Positions 8,427 through 17,573 are shown, counted from the first letter of the stretch. The stretch is 64,000 bases of DNA from an uncultured Prevotella sp. (GCA_946183415.1 CAMHAM010000005.1:1-64000); one strand, 5' to 3'. Numbers and translations are program-made. The notes: generated from the sequence alone by a model not told the origin.

Positions 8427-8678
8427 TTATAATGGTGTGTAACCGCCTGCTTGGAGAATCTCTCCCGTGTGTGCATATATGACTGCGGTATAGGGAACTT
8501 CAATTTCTTGATTGCGTATTATTGTTTTTCTACGGTGGCCTACCAAATAATAGACAAGATGCAAGGTTGGAATGTTTGTTCCTTGTATTTCTAAATCAGA
8601 GCAAGTCCAGTTATCTTCTATAGGCATATTTGTGTAGTTCGACAATATCTCCAGAGCTTGTTGCTTAGTCATAGACAA
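8427..8678 (-). CDS. Small protein of unknown function
   Basis: 83 aa, no signal peptide or membrane segment. The N-terminal half reads as a helix ('MSMTKQQALEILSNYT') and the C-terminal half as beta-strands ending 'YTAVIYAHTGEILQAGGYTPL', a shape that recalls PepSY-like or small enzyme-associated domains; I do not recognise the family. It stands alone, divergent from the ATPase gene, with a terminator-like hairpin downstream. Lower G+C than the neighbouring operon suggests an accessory gene. Confidence 0.6.
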   Translation of the reverse strand: MSMTKQQALEILSNYTNMPIEDNWTCSDLEIQGTNIPTLHLVYYLVGHRRKTIIRNQEIEVPYTAVIYAHTGEILQAGGYTPL

Positions 8679-8739
8679 CGGTGGTCTGCAGCAATCTGCA
8701 TTTTGTATAGTTTTAGCTTGGCAAACGTTAAATGTAACT

Positions 8740-8788
8740 AAATTATAATCGAAGTTATAATAACTATGGTTATAATTTAATATATTTG
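8740..8788 (+). promoter_or_regulatory. Operator-like interrupted palindrome and promoter of the ATPase gene
   Basis: Outer arms AAATTATAA (8740-8748) and TTATAATTT (8770-8778) and an inner palindrome AGTTAT-A-ATAACT (8753-8765) share the same centre at 8759. TATATTTG (8781-8788) follows at the -7 position; no clear TTTG -33 is present, since the palindrome fills that place. This is a good candidate binding site for a dimeric repressor or activator. Confidence 0.6.
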
Positions 8789-8807
8789 CAAATAAAATCC
8801 ATCGCTT

Positions 8808-9959
8808 ATGGTTCCATTCATGTATGGCTTGATAGCCGAGAAAGAGAATTTTATCGATCGAATTGAGGACAGGAAACAGCTCAAGACATTCTTGGGCGGT
8901 GGCATCAATGTGATGCTGATTTCACCTCGCCGTTGGGGTAAGTCATCGTTGGTAAAAGCCGCAATGGAAGAATTGAAGATCGAGGATGACAAAGTTAGGG
9001 TCTGCTATCTCGATGCCTCAAAAATCCTTTCTGAAGATGAATTCTACAATAAGTTTGCAATGTCAGTCATCGAAGCAACATCGACGACACTTGAAAAGCG
9101 CTGGGCAGACATCAAACATTATATTCAGGCACTCATACCAACTGTGAAACTGAAAGCAACAGCAATGGATGCACTGGAAATGGAGATGGAACTGGACTTC
9201 ACATCACTTAAAGAAAGTGCTGAGCAAATTCTGCAGCTGCCAGAGCAGATAGCTAAAGACAAGAATGTGCATATCATCGTCTGTATCGACGAGTTCCAAC
9301 AGCTGGCCAATCTTTCCGAGTGGAAGAAGATGGAAGCCACAATGCGTTCGGTCTGGCAACATCAGCATCATGCCAACTACTGTCTTTACGGCAGCAAGCG
9401 CCACATGATGATGGATATTTTCAATAACAACAATAATCCCTTTTATCGTTTTGGGCAGGTGCTGTTTATGAAAAAAATAGAAAAGGAATACTGGATACCT
9501 TATATTATGGAGGGTTTCGCCAAGACAGGCAAGTGCATCAGTGAAAAACTGGCATCCAAAATCTGCGACACTGTGGAATGCCACTCGTGGTATGTCCAAC
9601 AGTTTAGCTTATTCGTATGGATGAATACGGAAACCGAGGTGACAGAAGAGATATTCAACCGTCAGCTCCAAGTTGTCATCGATACTAATGCTGACATGTT
9701 CACCAATGATTTGGAAGGCCTCGCCGTATCGCAGATAGCTATGTTACGAGCCATTTCGGAAGGCGAAAAGCAACTGAATTCGAAGGAGGTTGTGAACCGT
9801 TACCATCTTGGTGCTCCACGTACCATCACCCTCAATAAAAAAGCGTTGGTAAAACGTGATATTATAGAGCGTGATGGCGAGGGCTATAAGTTCGTGGATC
9901 CCGTTTATGCCCTCTGGTTCAAGCGAGAGTATGTCACAACAGGGCCAGGAAGCTTCTGA
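8808..9959 (+). CDS. AAA-family ATPase (archaeal-type ATPase with C-terminal winged helix)
   Basis: 383 aa. Walker A is SPRRWGKSS at residues 39-47, Walker B is 'IIVCIDEF' at about 156-163, and 'YCLYGSKRHMM' near 192-202 resembles the sensor region of the archaeal ATPase (MNS/STAND-related) family. The C-terminal 90 residues ('LEGLAVSQIAMLRAISEGE' onward, including 'GAPRTITLNKKALVKRDII') look like a winged helix-turn-helix. Such proteins are common in Bacteroidota, often many per genome, with no settled function; roles in stress or genome defence have been proposed. It is single, flanked by an operator-like palindrome upstream and another palindrome downstream. The protein could bind its own upstream palindrome (inference). 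Confidence 0.82.
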   Translation: MVPFMYGLIAEKENFIDRIEDRKQLKTFLGGGINVMLISPRRWGKSSLVKAAMEELKIEDDKVRVCYLDASKILSEDEFYNKFAMSVIEATSTTLEKRWADIKHYIQALIPTVKLKATAMDALEMEMELDFTSLKESAEQILQLPEQIAKDKNVHIIVCIDEFQQLANLSEWKKMEATMRSVWQHQHHANYCLYGSKRHMMMDIFNNNNNPFYRFGQVLFMKKIEKEYWIPYIMEGFAKTGKCISEKLASKICDTVECHSWYVQQFSLFVWMNTETEVTEEIFNRQLQVVIDTNADMFTNDLEGLAVSQIAMLRAISEGEKQLNSKEVVNRYHLGAPRTITLNKKALVKRDIIERDGEGYKFVDPVYALWFKREYVTTGPGSF

Positions 9960-9990
9960 CTCAAGAAATCGCTGTTGGGACTTTGATGAT

Positions 9991-10014
9991 CAGTTGCTCG
10001 TGCACGGGCAACTG
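9991..10014. repeat. 24-bp near-perfect palindrome
   Basis: CAGTTGC and GCAACTG arms enclose CGTGCACG with one mismatched pair. It lies 31 bp after the ATPase stop. No T-tract follows, so terminator function is uncertain. The rest of the 185-bp gap holds no other clear signal. Confidence 0.6.
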
Positions 10015-10144
10015 CTATATGGCAATCGCTGAATAGTTACTTTTAATTGGAAGACATTTAAAAAATCCTAAATCTTAGCCCGTTTCGTGCAAAGTTTACA
10101 CCCTTTATCAGTTATATAGGTAAAGGACAAGAAAAAACGTTAGT

Positions 10145-11413
10145 ATGAAACAGAACACCTTTATGAGCATACTGGCCTTGGTGGCCATCGCTTTTCTCAC
10201 AGCCTGCGGCAGCAATGAACTGCCTGCTGATCCTTCGTTCGATCAGGACATCAAGACTGAACTCGTAGATAAGAGCCAACTCCCAGGGTGGCTGGCTGAT
10301 TACGTCAGCTATCTGGAGTATGTGCCTGAAGGCCTGGAGCTTCCCACAGAGAAGTCTGGCATCTATCGCTTTGAGTGGAATGGTCAGACTTATTATGAAT
10401 TGTATTCTCCTTCGCAGACAATGATGCATGACAACTTGTTTTCAAGTAACGGCACACCAGTTCGATTAGTAGAAGACGATTACAAGTCGTTAACAGACAA
10501 TGCTCATGACTGGACTATTGTCTACCTCCTTCAACCAAGTCATCAACCTTTGCAGAATCACGCTTATCCTGCTGAGGTACACGAATACGACTCGTTCTTT
10601 GAGAGAGCAATGTCATCTCCTCGTGATTTTAGGTTTGATAAGTTCAAGTTTAACGAATACTTATACACTATCAACTCTGAAGAACAATTTGAGTCTGAAA
10701 AAGCCTCATTTGCTATTTTATACTGGCCAAAAATCGATTTTAGTAAATATACCCTCGTTATTGGCAGAGTGCGTGCTTTGTGGCATGCACCTCTGAAACG
10801 ACAGGAAATCATGACTGGCAGCGAAGGATCCATCCTCCGCCTCTATTATGAAAGAAATCTGAAAATGGGTGAATTCTTCAAGGAAGACACTATAGAAATC
10901 CGCCCCTTCTGGGCATTCTATCCTAAGATACAGGACAAGAAACTAAATTTGGAGGTGATAGCCAACAACCGTCCCTATGGAGATATTACCAAAGAGGTCA
11001 TCATTTCCGACCCAGTGTTCGGAGAGAACTGGGAGCCAATTCGCAGGAAACTGCCCTTTCGGATCAGTAAAGAGATTTTCGAATACTACGTTCATGGAAA
11101 GAATTGGGTAAAAACAGAGATTGGTGAAATACTTCCAGACGGTAGGGTTTATGAAAGGAGGATGACGGGTGGTAGCCTGGGTTATATTTTTGAAGACAAT
11201 CATGTAATACAGTATGGGTATAGTGATGGTTTACAGGAGAACTATCAGATTGAATTCCAATTTGACTATGATGAGAATACGAACAAACTTCAAATAGGCG
11301 ATGAAACATATTATCTTCTCTCTATTGATGAGGACGAAATGACTTTGGTTTTTGAGCACAAGACCTCTAAAAGAATCATTTATTGGATGATGATCTTCAA
11401 TGTTAGTGATTAG
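10145..11413 (+). CDS. Lipoprotein of unknown function, paralogue of the gene at 12273-13640
   Basis: 422 aa. A lipoprotein signal peptide ends in 'LTAC', with Cys21 as the lipidation site, so it is anchored in the envelope. About 70 residues after the cysteine ('PADPSFDQDIKTELVDKSQL' onward) differ at only about six positions from the protein at 12273-13640, while the rest diverges strongly. The shared part includes an 86-bp stretch of identical DNA (10232-10317). No catalytic domain was recognised; the C-terminal half looks beta-rich. It is divergent in orientation to the sigma-factor operon that holds its paralogue, and no consensus promoter is obvious upstream. Confidence 0.75.
   Translation: MKQNTFMSILALVAIAFLTACGSNELPADPSFDQDIKTELVDKSQLPGWLADYVSYLEYVPEGLELPTEKSGIYRFEWNGQTYYELYSPSQTMMHDNLFSSNGTPVRLVEDDYKSLTDNAHDWTIVYLLQPSHQPLQNHAYPAEVHEYDSFFERAMSSPRDFRFDKFKFNEYLYTINSEEQFESEKASFAILYWPKIDFSKYTLVIGRVRALWHAPLKRQEIMTGSEGSILRLYYERNLKMGEFFKEDTIEIRPFWAFYPKIQDKKLNLEVIANNRPYGDITKEVIISDPVFGENWEPIRRKLPFRISKEIFEYYVHGKNWVKTEIGEILPDGRVYERRMTGGSLGYIFEDNHVIQYGYSDGLQENYQIEFQFDYDENTNKLQIGDETYYLLSIDEDEMTLVFEHKTSKRIIYWMMIFNVSD
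10232..10317. repeat. 86-bp inverted repeat, arm 1
   Basis: Identical to the reverse complement of 13462-13547 by direct reading. Lower but still high identity continues to about 10400. Both arms lie inside paralogous lipoprotein genes facing each other. Confidence 0.85.
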
Positions 11414-11420
11414 AAAATGA

Positions 11421-11644
11421 TTCAAGTTTGCTCAACTACTTCTGAAAGTTGTATGAATAGTAGAACTTTCTGGAATTAATAGTAGAACTTTTTAGAATTA
11501 ATAGTAAATAGTTCTGGAATTAATAGTAAAAAATCGGTCTATTCGAGCCCTGCGAGCACCCGTGGCGAGGTAGCTTGCACCAACCTCCAAACATTTGGCT
11601 TCACTACTTAACTACAAAGAAGTTGAGCAAATGCGAAACTTGAA
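11421..11644. repeat. Imperfect inverted repeat enclosing 22-bp tandem repeats
   Basis: Left arm 11421-11442 (TTCAAGTTTGCTCAACTACT) matches in reverse the right arm 11619-11644, which has a 6-nt insertion. Between them lie 3.4 copies of a 22-bp unit at 11457-11534. This covers nearly the whole 239-bp intergenic gap between two convergent genes. It could be a small mobile element or a bidirectional terminator. Confidence 0.55.
11457..11534. repeat. 22-bp tandem repeat, 3.4 copies
   Basis: Units start at 11457, 11479, 11501 and 11523 and share ATAGTA at the start and GGAATTA or AGAATTA at the end. Confidence 0.8.
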
Positions 11645-11652
11645 AAAATGAT

Positions 11653-12189
11653 TTAAAACTGGAAGTCGTAATCAATGTTGGAGCTGACTTTGCCAGCTTT
11701 CTGAAGTATGTCGTACATGCGCTGGAGGCCACGCTCTTGTTCCTCTGTGGGATGATTCTCAATCTTTCCATTCTCAGTCACGATGCTCGTCGTCGCAAGG
11801 TCGTAGCGTGCCAGCCCGTTCTTGTCTGTCATGAAATGGCAGAACGTCAGGCCAAGAGGCATATAGCTCGACAGCGCACTATTGAGCCTGGCAGAAAACA
11901 GGCGCTCTCCGTTGCTATAGAACACGATCTCGTACTGCACAGGGATAGGAAAGCTCTTCGAGTCGATCCTATCCGTATTCTTCATCTTAAACTCTCCCGT
12001 ATGGGGGTTGACGGCGATGATGTCACTCAGCGTCAAAACATAGTCGCTGGGCATGATGTCGATCAGCTGAGCCTCCTCAGGCTTTACAATGGCATAGAGG
12101 GCTTCTGGTGAGTCGACTGTCTCCGAGTCGCTGCACGAGGTAAAGATACTGGCAAGGGCCAAAACGAATAAGCAAAACCTATATTTCAT
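11653..12189 (-). CDS. Small lipoprotein of unknown function
   Basis: 178 aa with a lipoprotein signal peptide ending 'IFTSC' (Cys19). The mature part is mixed alpha/beta with no recognised domain. TAAATTTG on the minus strand at 12204-12197 is 8 nt from the ATG, so a very short leader is possible, or it is read from the operon upstream (83 bp gap). It follows the paralogous lipoprotein and receptor genes, and may belong to the same surface assembly (inference). Confidence 0.7.
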   Translation of the reverse strand: MKYRFCLFVLALASIFTSCSDSETVDSPEALYAIVKPEEAQLIDIMPSDYVLTLSDIIAVNPHTGEFKMKNTDRIDSKSFPIPVQYEIVFYSNGERLFSARLNSALSSYMPLGLTFCHFMTDKNGLARYDLATTSIVTENGKIENHPTEEQERGLQRMYDILQKAGKVSSNIDYDFQF

Positions 12190-12272
12190 ACTAACGCAAA
12201 TTTACTGTCTTTTATTTTTATAACTCGAAATCGCAAAAACCTTGCAAGGTTTAGACTCATTTTTAAGCATAT

Positions 12273-13640
12273 TTAACCATTAGGATATTGTTCTTTTACA
12301 GCCTGCAGCTCTTTATCGCTCAGACGCTGAAGCACCACAACGTAGCTGATATCCCTATATTCCCCAAGTTTATCGCTATGTACGTGCAGTCTCTTGACGG
12401 CTTTCATGCGGTCACCTTCGATGGAAATAACCTGAAACTCTGCTCGATGACCTATATAAACCATATTATTCTGATAGGAATACATAAAGTGATCTTCCCT
12501 TTTACCTTCTGAAGGGTTGGTGTTTCGCCAGTAATCTGTTACAATGTTCCCTGAGGAATTGAACTCGTAGCAGTGAAGGGGCATGCCCCCCAGAGTCAAC
12601 CCGACGTTCTCATTATAGGTCCCATCTTCATTTATCTTGTGGAATGATATCTCTTGCCAGCCATAGCCTCTGACCATCTCCAAGAAGTCCTTCTGTGGAA
12701 TGCTTTTCAGCTCCCTCAAGCTTGACTCCCAATCTGTCGAGATGGGAAAAAATACAGAAGAAATACCAAGAGTTAAATAACTACATCTTTCCTTAGCAAC
12801 AACATGATGATTGACGTTCAGATTCATATATAACTTATCAGACGGCAGCTTTGGATAAAGTGCATAGAAATAGTTCGTGGCGTTGTAATCCCCTATATCC
12901 TGAGACACCTCCAATGGCTTTTCATAATAGAGATGCAGAGTCGGATAGTCATCACCAGCTGTCAGTTCCTGCCTTTTCAGATATGATCCTCTAGGCACAT
13001 GGACATGGCCGACGATGAGTGAGTACTGATTAAAATCGATGGCAGGCAATAAATTGACTCCATCGTAAATGCCTGTATATTGCAAGGGTGTAGTGATGAC
13101 GTAAAAAGTATTATTATGGATTGCATCGGGTTCAAACTTGATGCCGTTATTCATCTTTCCGTCAGCCATCAGATTCTGGAAGAAAAGCTGTACTTCTGGA
13201 TCCTCAATTTTGACAGGATAGATAGCAGGCTGTATGTGAGAGAAATTAAATAGGTAAATGATAGTCCAGTTACAGGCACTATCATTCAGTGACGTGTAAT
13301 CCTTTTCCTCGAGCCTGATGCGATTTCCGTCTGCATCATATAAATCTTGGTGTATGGAACTCTGTGAGGGCGAAGATATTTCATAATAAGTCTTACCATT
13401 CCACTCAAAGCGATAGATGCCAGACTTCTCTGTGGGAAGTTCCTGCCCATCAGGCACATATTCCAGATAGCTGACGTAATCAGCCAGCCACCCTGGGAGT
13501 TGGCTCTTATCTACGAGTTCAGTCTTGATGTCCTGATCGAACGAAGGGTCAGCAGGCAATTCATCGCTGCCGCAGGCTGTGAGGGCGAGTGTGGCTGCGA
13601 AGGCCAGGATTGGGAGATAAGATTTCAGATGTTTCATCAT
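12273..13640 (-). CDS. Lipoprotein of unknown function in the sigma/receptor operon
   Basis: 455 aa from ATG 13640 (a second ATG at 13637); the longer upstream frame overlaps the receptor gene and was rejected. The signal peptide ends 'LALTAC' (Cys23). The first 70 or so mature residues are nearly identical to the lipoprotein at 10145, then the two diverge. It starts 19 bp after the receptor gene stop, so it is probably co-transcribed with the ECF sigma, anti-sigma and receptor and may be a surface partner of that receptor. No enzymatic motif recognised. Confidence 0.78.
   Translation of the reverse strand: MMKHLKSYLPILAFAATLALTACGSDELPADPSFDQDIKTELVDKSQLPGWLADYVSYLEYVPDGQELPTEKSGIYRFEWNGKTYYEISSPSQSSIHQDLYDADGNRIRLEEKDYTSLNDSACNWTIIYLFNFSHIQPAIYPVKIEDPEVQLFFQNLMADGKMNNGIKFEPDAIHNNTFYVITTPLQYTGIYDGVNLLPAIDFNQYSLIVGHVHVPRGSYLKRQELTAGDDYPTLHLYYEKPLEVSQDIGDYNATNYFYALYPKLPSDKLYMNLNVNHHVVAKERCSYLTLGISSVFFPISTDWESSLRELKSIPQKDFLEMVRGYGWQEISFHKINEDGTYNENVGLTLGGMPLHCYEFNSSGNIVTDYWRNTNPSEGKREDHFMYSYQNNMVYIGHRAEFQVISIEGDRMKAVKRLHVHSDKLGEYRDISYVVVLQRLSDKELQAVKEQYPNG
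13462..13547. repeat. 86-bp inverted repeat, arm 2
   Basis: Reverse complement is identical to 10232-10317. The arms are about 3.1 kb apart, in inverted orientation. Confidence 0.85.
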
Positions 13641-13659
13641 TGTTTTCTCTCTTTGAGGG

Positions 13660-16446
13660 TTATTGTTGTTTCTCAGCGCGCTGCGATTCTGTATCCTTTG
13701 TGTCGCGCTTGATGTGCCGCACGCTCTTGCCTCCCAGTGAATAGGTGAGGGTGAGGCTGATGCGCTGCGTGTGGGGATTCTGATGACTGTTCTCCGACAG
13801 ATCATACAGATAATTGTGATAGAAGCGGGAGGCGTTGAGAATATGCTGATTGAACGGGTCGCGCGCTACAAGCGACAGTTTCAGGCGGTCCTTGAGCATC
13901 GAGTAGCGCAGGGCGAAGTTGAAATAGCCATAGCTGTCGAACGTTGTCAGTCCCTTGTATTCTGAAAAACAATGGTCGTAGCGGGCATTGAGCAGCAAGG
14001 TATGCTGAGGGTTCAGGAAGAGATCAGCAGAGACTGCCACCTGCTTTCCCCATCCTTCGATGTCAGGCATTTGGATCTTGTATTCATGGTACACTTTAAC
14101 AGGACTCATATAATCAATATGGGACACCAAGAATTTGGAGACATCGATGTCGGACTGCGCGTGGTAGTAATAGAGATTACCCTCAGCAGCGATACTGAAC
14201 TGGCGAGAGAACTGATGCTGCCAGCGCAGATACAAACCCGCACGGTCATTCTTATAGCAGTTTAATGGGCGAGTCTCACGCTCGAAAGCCACTTGATAGT
14301 TTCTATCATCAGTAACGTAGGAATCATAAGTTGTAAACACTTCATTATGGAAAGCCGTTATCCAGTCGATCATATCGTCCCCATGATGGTAGTAGGCGAT
14401 CGCATTCAGGCCTCGCCCATTGCTGTAGCTCAGCTCCACATTGTTGCTCGTGCTGGGCAGGAGGGATGGATTACCTGTCTTGATGGTGGTTGAGGAGGAA
14501 TAGACTTCGAAGGGGTTGAGGTCGTAGAAATTAGGGCGGCTGATGCCCATGCTCCAGCTCAGATTCAGCAGGTGGCGCTCTGCCAAGCGGTAACTGAGCA
14601 GTATCGAGGGCAGGAATTTGCTGTAGTTGCGATTGTTCCTGTCGTTGACCCCAGCGCCATTGAGCGTATAGGGGTTGTAAGTGAGGTTTGTGACTGGCAC
14701 TACCATGCGGTCGAATCCTTTCAGATGTGTTTGTTCATATCTGATACCTGCCTTGGCAGTGAACTTGTTGCCAAACGATTTCGAGAGGTTGAGGTAGAAG
14801 GCGCTCGTCTTCTCCTGATAGTCATAGTCTGTGGACCAAGAGCGTGGGAATCCCATGAGAATGCGCTTATCCTCTACATTCGACTCATTGTGGATATGGG
14901 TATAGGCTGCACCAGTCTCGATGGTGGCAAAGGGGAAGGGTAGCGTTGCATCGAGCTTCAGCGACTGGATATAGTATTTTCCATCTGACAAGCAGCGCGA
15001 CTTATAGTAGCCACCTGAGGGAATGGAGGTGGAGACAATGAAGGAGTTGGCATTGTCCTCGCGATACTGATTGTAGGTAAGGCTCAGCAGTTTGCCTAAG
15101 GAGTCGAGCGTCCAGTCGCAGTAGGCTGTGAGGTTCAGGGTTTTGGCAGGCGACGTGGGTCTCTGGCTGCCTTCGGAATACTTAGTGCCCTTATTTGTGG
15201 TAATATCTGTGATGTCCATATTGGAGCGTTGGTGTCGGTAAGAGGCCATAGCTCCCAGTTCAAGGTTCTTGGTGGGCATGAAGCGCAGCGTGGCATTGGC
15301 ACCAAAGTTCTTGTCTGTCAGTTCCTGGTGATTATCAGAAATCATCATTCTTTGACTCTCCATTCTGGTGTAGGTCGTGTGTTCGTCAAGACAATCTGTC
15401 TTGCGCTCAAGATCTGCTCCCAGTGTCATATCCAGCTTCTTCGAGGCGTAGCTGACAGTAGCGCTGAGCTGCTCGCTCCAGTCTTCACTCTTGGCTATCT
15501 GTCCTGTGATGTCGCCTCGCCAGCCTAATTGCTGTCCGCTATAGGTCACGATATTGATGTAACCACCTGCGGCATCCATCTGATGGCGCCCGGAGGGATT
15601 GGAGATCACTTCGATGCGCTCGATATCCTCTGCCTGCATCGACCACAGCCGCTGGCGAATGGTCTCTTCGTCGAGTATTGTCACACGTCCATTGAACATG
15701 AAGCCAGCATCGCCCTTTCCGAGGATGCTCGCATGTCCGTTCATCATCGTTACCATTGGCACGCGATAGAGCAGTTCGAGGGCGTTCTGACCTTTGGCAA
15801 ACTGGTCGTTGGCCACGATATACTGTAGGCGATCGACCTCATTGCGCAGAATGGGCAGACGGCCATTGATGGTGACATTGCTCAGATAGTTGTTCTCCAT
15901 CTGCATGCGGATGGTGCCTACATGGCTGATGGGCATCGTCCGCTCGATGGTCTTGAAGCCAATGCAGCTGATGCGCACACGGGCCTTCTCTTCACCACAG
16001 GGGATGACAAAATCGCCAGCCTCATTGCTTACACCACCTCCTATATATGTGGAATCGAATGGGTGATACAATGTGATATTGGCATAAGCAACAGGCTGGC
16101 GCTCACTGTCGACAAGACGTCCCGTTAGTTTTGTGCGATCTTTCTTGATACACTCCACGAAAATGTCGCGCCCCTTCACTCTGACCTTCACAGGGTAGAA
16201 GCCGCATACCTCCCTGACGGCATCAGGGAGGGAGCGGCCTTTCTTGATTGTTTTACTGACGGTGAAATCTTCGAGCTCATCATATACGAAGTTGATGTCA
16301 TAGCGCTTCGACGACTCGTCGAGCTGGATGAGTGCATCAGAGAGCGATGTGCTGCGGAACGTGTGTTGCGCTCTGACGGTATGGGGATAAGCTATTCCAG
16401 CGAACAGACCTATTAATATAATAAGGTACAGCGAGTTGTGCTTCAT
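13660..16446 (-). CDS. STN-domain outer membrane beta-barrel receptor
   Basis: 928 aa from ATG 16446, 4 bp after the anti-sigma stop; a longer frame overlaps that gene. After a signal peptide there is a secretin/TonB N-terminal (STN) domain at about 26-100 ('LSDALIQLDESSKRYDINFVYDE'), then a carboxypeptidase-regulatory-like domain ('LTGRLVDSERQPVAYANITLY'), a plug region ('NALELLYRVPMVTM', 'IERIEVISNPSGRH'), and a C-terminal barrel of the outer-membrane beta-barrel family type. STN domains talk to anti-sigma proteins across the periplasm, matching the two genes before it. The ligand is unknown. The neighbouring lipoprotein may be its surface lid (inference). Confidence 0.85.
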   Translation of the reverse strand: MKHNSLYLIILIGLFAGIAYPHTVRAQHTFRSTSLSDALIQLDESSKRYDINFVYDELEDFTVSKTIKKGRSLPDAVREVCGFYPVKVRVKGRDIFVECIKKDRTKLTGRLVDSERQPVAYANITLYHPFDSTYIGGGVSNEAGDFVIPCGEEKARVRISCIGFKTIERTMPISHVGTIRMQMENNYLSNVTINGRLPILRNEVDRLQYIVANDQFAKGQNALELLYRVPMVTMMNGHASILGKGDAGFMFNGRVTILDEETIRQRLWSMQAEDIERIEVISNPSGRHQMDAAGGYINIVTYSGQQLGWRGDITGQIAKSEDWSEQLSATVSYASKKLDMTLGADLERKTDCLDEHTTYTRMESQRMMISDNHQELTDKNFGANATLRFMPTKNLELGAMASYRHQRSNMDITDITTNKGTKYSEGSQRPTSPAKTLNLTAYCDWTLDSLGKLLSLTYNQYREDNANSFIVSTSIPSGGYYKSRCLSDGKYYIQSLKLDATLPFPFATIETGAAYTHIHNESNVEDKRILMGFPRSWSTDYDYQEKTSAFYLNLSKSFGNKFTAKAGIRYEQTHLKGFDRMVVPVTNLTYNPYTLNGAGVNDRNNRNYSKFLPSILLSYRLAERHLLNLSWSMGISRPNFYDLNPFEVYSSSTTIKTGNPSLLPSTSNNVELSYSNGRGLNAIAYYHHGDDMIDWITAFHNEVFTTYDSYVTDDRNYQVAFERETRPLNCYKNDRAGLYLRWQHQFSRQFSIAAEGNLYYYHAQSDIDVSKFLVSHIDYMSPVKVYHEYKIQMPDIEGWGKQVAVSADLFLNPQHTLLLNARYDHCFSEYKGLTTFDSYGYFNFALRYSMLKDRLKLSLVARDPFNQHILNASRFYHNYLYDLSENSHQNPHTQRISLTLTYSLGGKSVRHIKRDTKDTESQRAEKQQ

Positions 16447-16450
16447 GGCT

Positions 16451-17020
16451 TTATTCTGCAGTAAGAAGATCATTTTCCAGTGTGACGTTTACTTTCTCGA
16501 ATCCGTTGAGGCGATCCACCATCACCTCTGCACTCTGCAACTTGTTCCACTTGATGTAGAGACGGATATGTCGAGACTGGTCATCACGAAACTGGGTGCG
16601 CAGATGGTAATAGTCGGCCACTTCTGCGAGGATGTCCTCCAGCTCCTCGTTCTCGAAAGTGCGCAGGGTGTCAGTAGGTTCCTGCGACGGGACTTGTTCA
16701 TCGTGGTTGCCGCTGGTGACAGTCGTTGTCTGCACAGCTGTCTTCTTATCATCGAGGAATCTCACATACTGGATGGCAGCAATGGTGATGCCTGAGAGCA
16801 TGATCAGACCAATAAAGACAGCAGCGACTTTCCATATCAGGGGTTTCTCCTGTCTGGGGAGTACCTTCTTCCTCATCTTGAATCCCTGCTCTGCCTTGAC
16901 AGCCAGATTATAGCAGTCGCGCAACTCCTCGTCGTCCATCAATTGCTCGAGCTCCTCGTCAGTGAAGTCACTTGGATTCTCCATGGCCCTAAGTAGCCTT
17001 TCCATCTTGTCTTCTTTCAT
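16451..17020 (-). CDS. Anti-sigma factor with C-terminal DUF4974 domain
   Basis: 189 aa. Cytoplasmic N-terminus rich in acidic residues, one membrane helix at about 61-84, and a periplasmic domain with 'FENEELEDILAEVADYYHL' and 'IRLYIKWNK', the DUF4974 (FecR C-terminal) signature. The usual full FecR core is short or absent, so it is a compact form. Its start overlaps the sigma gene stop by 4 bp. It is expected to hold the sigma factor until the STN receptor signals. Confidence 0.82.
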   Translation of the reverse strand: MKEDKMERLLRAMENPSDFTDEELEQLMDDEELRDCYNLAVKAEQGFKMRKKVLPRQEKPLIWKVAAVFIGLIMLSGITIAAIQYVRFLDDKKTAVQTTTVTSGNHDEQVPSQEPTDTLRTFENEELEDILAEVADYYHLRTQFRDDQSRHIRLYIKWNKLQSAEVMVDRLNGFEKVNVTLENDLLTAE

Positions 17021-17511
17021 CTTACTTTCGGATTAAATTGTTGTCTGAGCATTTGCAGTGCCTGAGCCAGATGTTTGTAGACGGCTACCTGGCTGATGCC
17101 AAGTTGCTCTGAGATGTGACGATAGGAGAGTCCCTCGTCGTAGCGCAGTTGGAAGACGCGCCACGTCTGGGGTGTCATCATCTCTTCTGCGTAGGTCATC
17201 ATGTCAACGAGCAGTTCCTGTTCTGTCTCAACGGGTATCAGACTTGGTGTCTCCAGCGTCAGATGACGCGCCATCCGTTCTCTGAGCGACAGTCTTCGGA
17301 TCTGATCCAGACAGAGGTTTCGCAGGCAGACGAACAGATAGGCCTCTGGCTTCTCTGCAGGAAGTCTGATGGCACCATCAGTCAGCCGTTCGAAGATCTC
17401 GCTCACTGCATCGTGCGCCTCCTCCTCGTCGTGGAGTAGCGTCGTTGCCAGCTGGTGCATCTTCTCTGCCTGTTCTCTGTACAGTCGTTCTGTCTCTTCT
17501 TTGTCAAGCAT
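17017..17511 (-). CDS. ECF-type RNA polymerase sigma factor
   Basis: 164 aa. Sigma-70 region 2 spans about 12-80 ('LLHDEEEAHDAVSEIFERL' then 'AYLFVCLRNLCLDQIRR'), and region 4 about 110-158 ('LRYDEGLSYRHISEQLGIS', a helix-turn-helix). No region 1 or 3, as in ECF sigma factors. Heads the operon sigma, anti-sigma, receptor, lipoprotein, and likely controls that operon. A TAATTTTG (-7) on the minus strand lies at 17581-17574. Confidence 0.93.
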   Translation of the reverse strand: MLDKEETERLYREQAEKMHQLATTLLHDEEEAHDAVSEIFERLTDGAIRLPAEKPEAYLFVCLRNLCLDQIRRLSLRERMARHLTLETPSLIPVETEQELLVDMMTYAEEMMTPQTWRVFQLRYDEGLSYRHISEQLGISQVAVYKHLAQALQMLRQQFNPKVR

Positions 17512-17573
17512 TGTTTTTTTGCTCTTTTACCTAAATGACGAACAAGGAGGGCTGTTTCCTAACCCCCATGGCG

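Noticed and set aside
11457..11534. CRISPR array
   Set aside because: The 22-bp units are tandem with no distinct spacers, and no cas genes are present.
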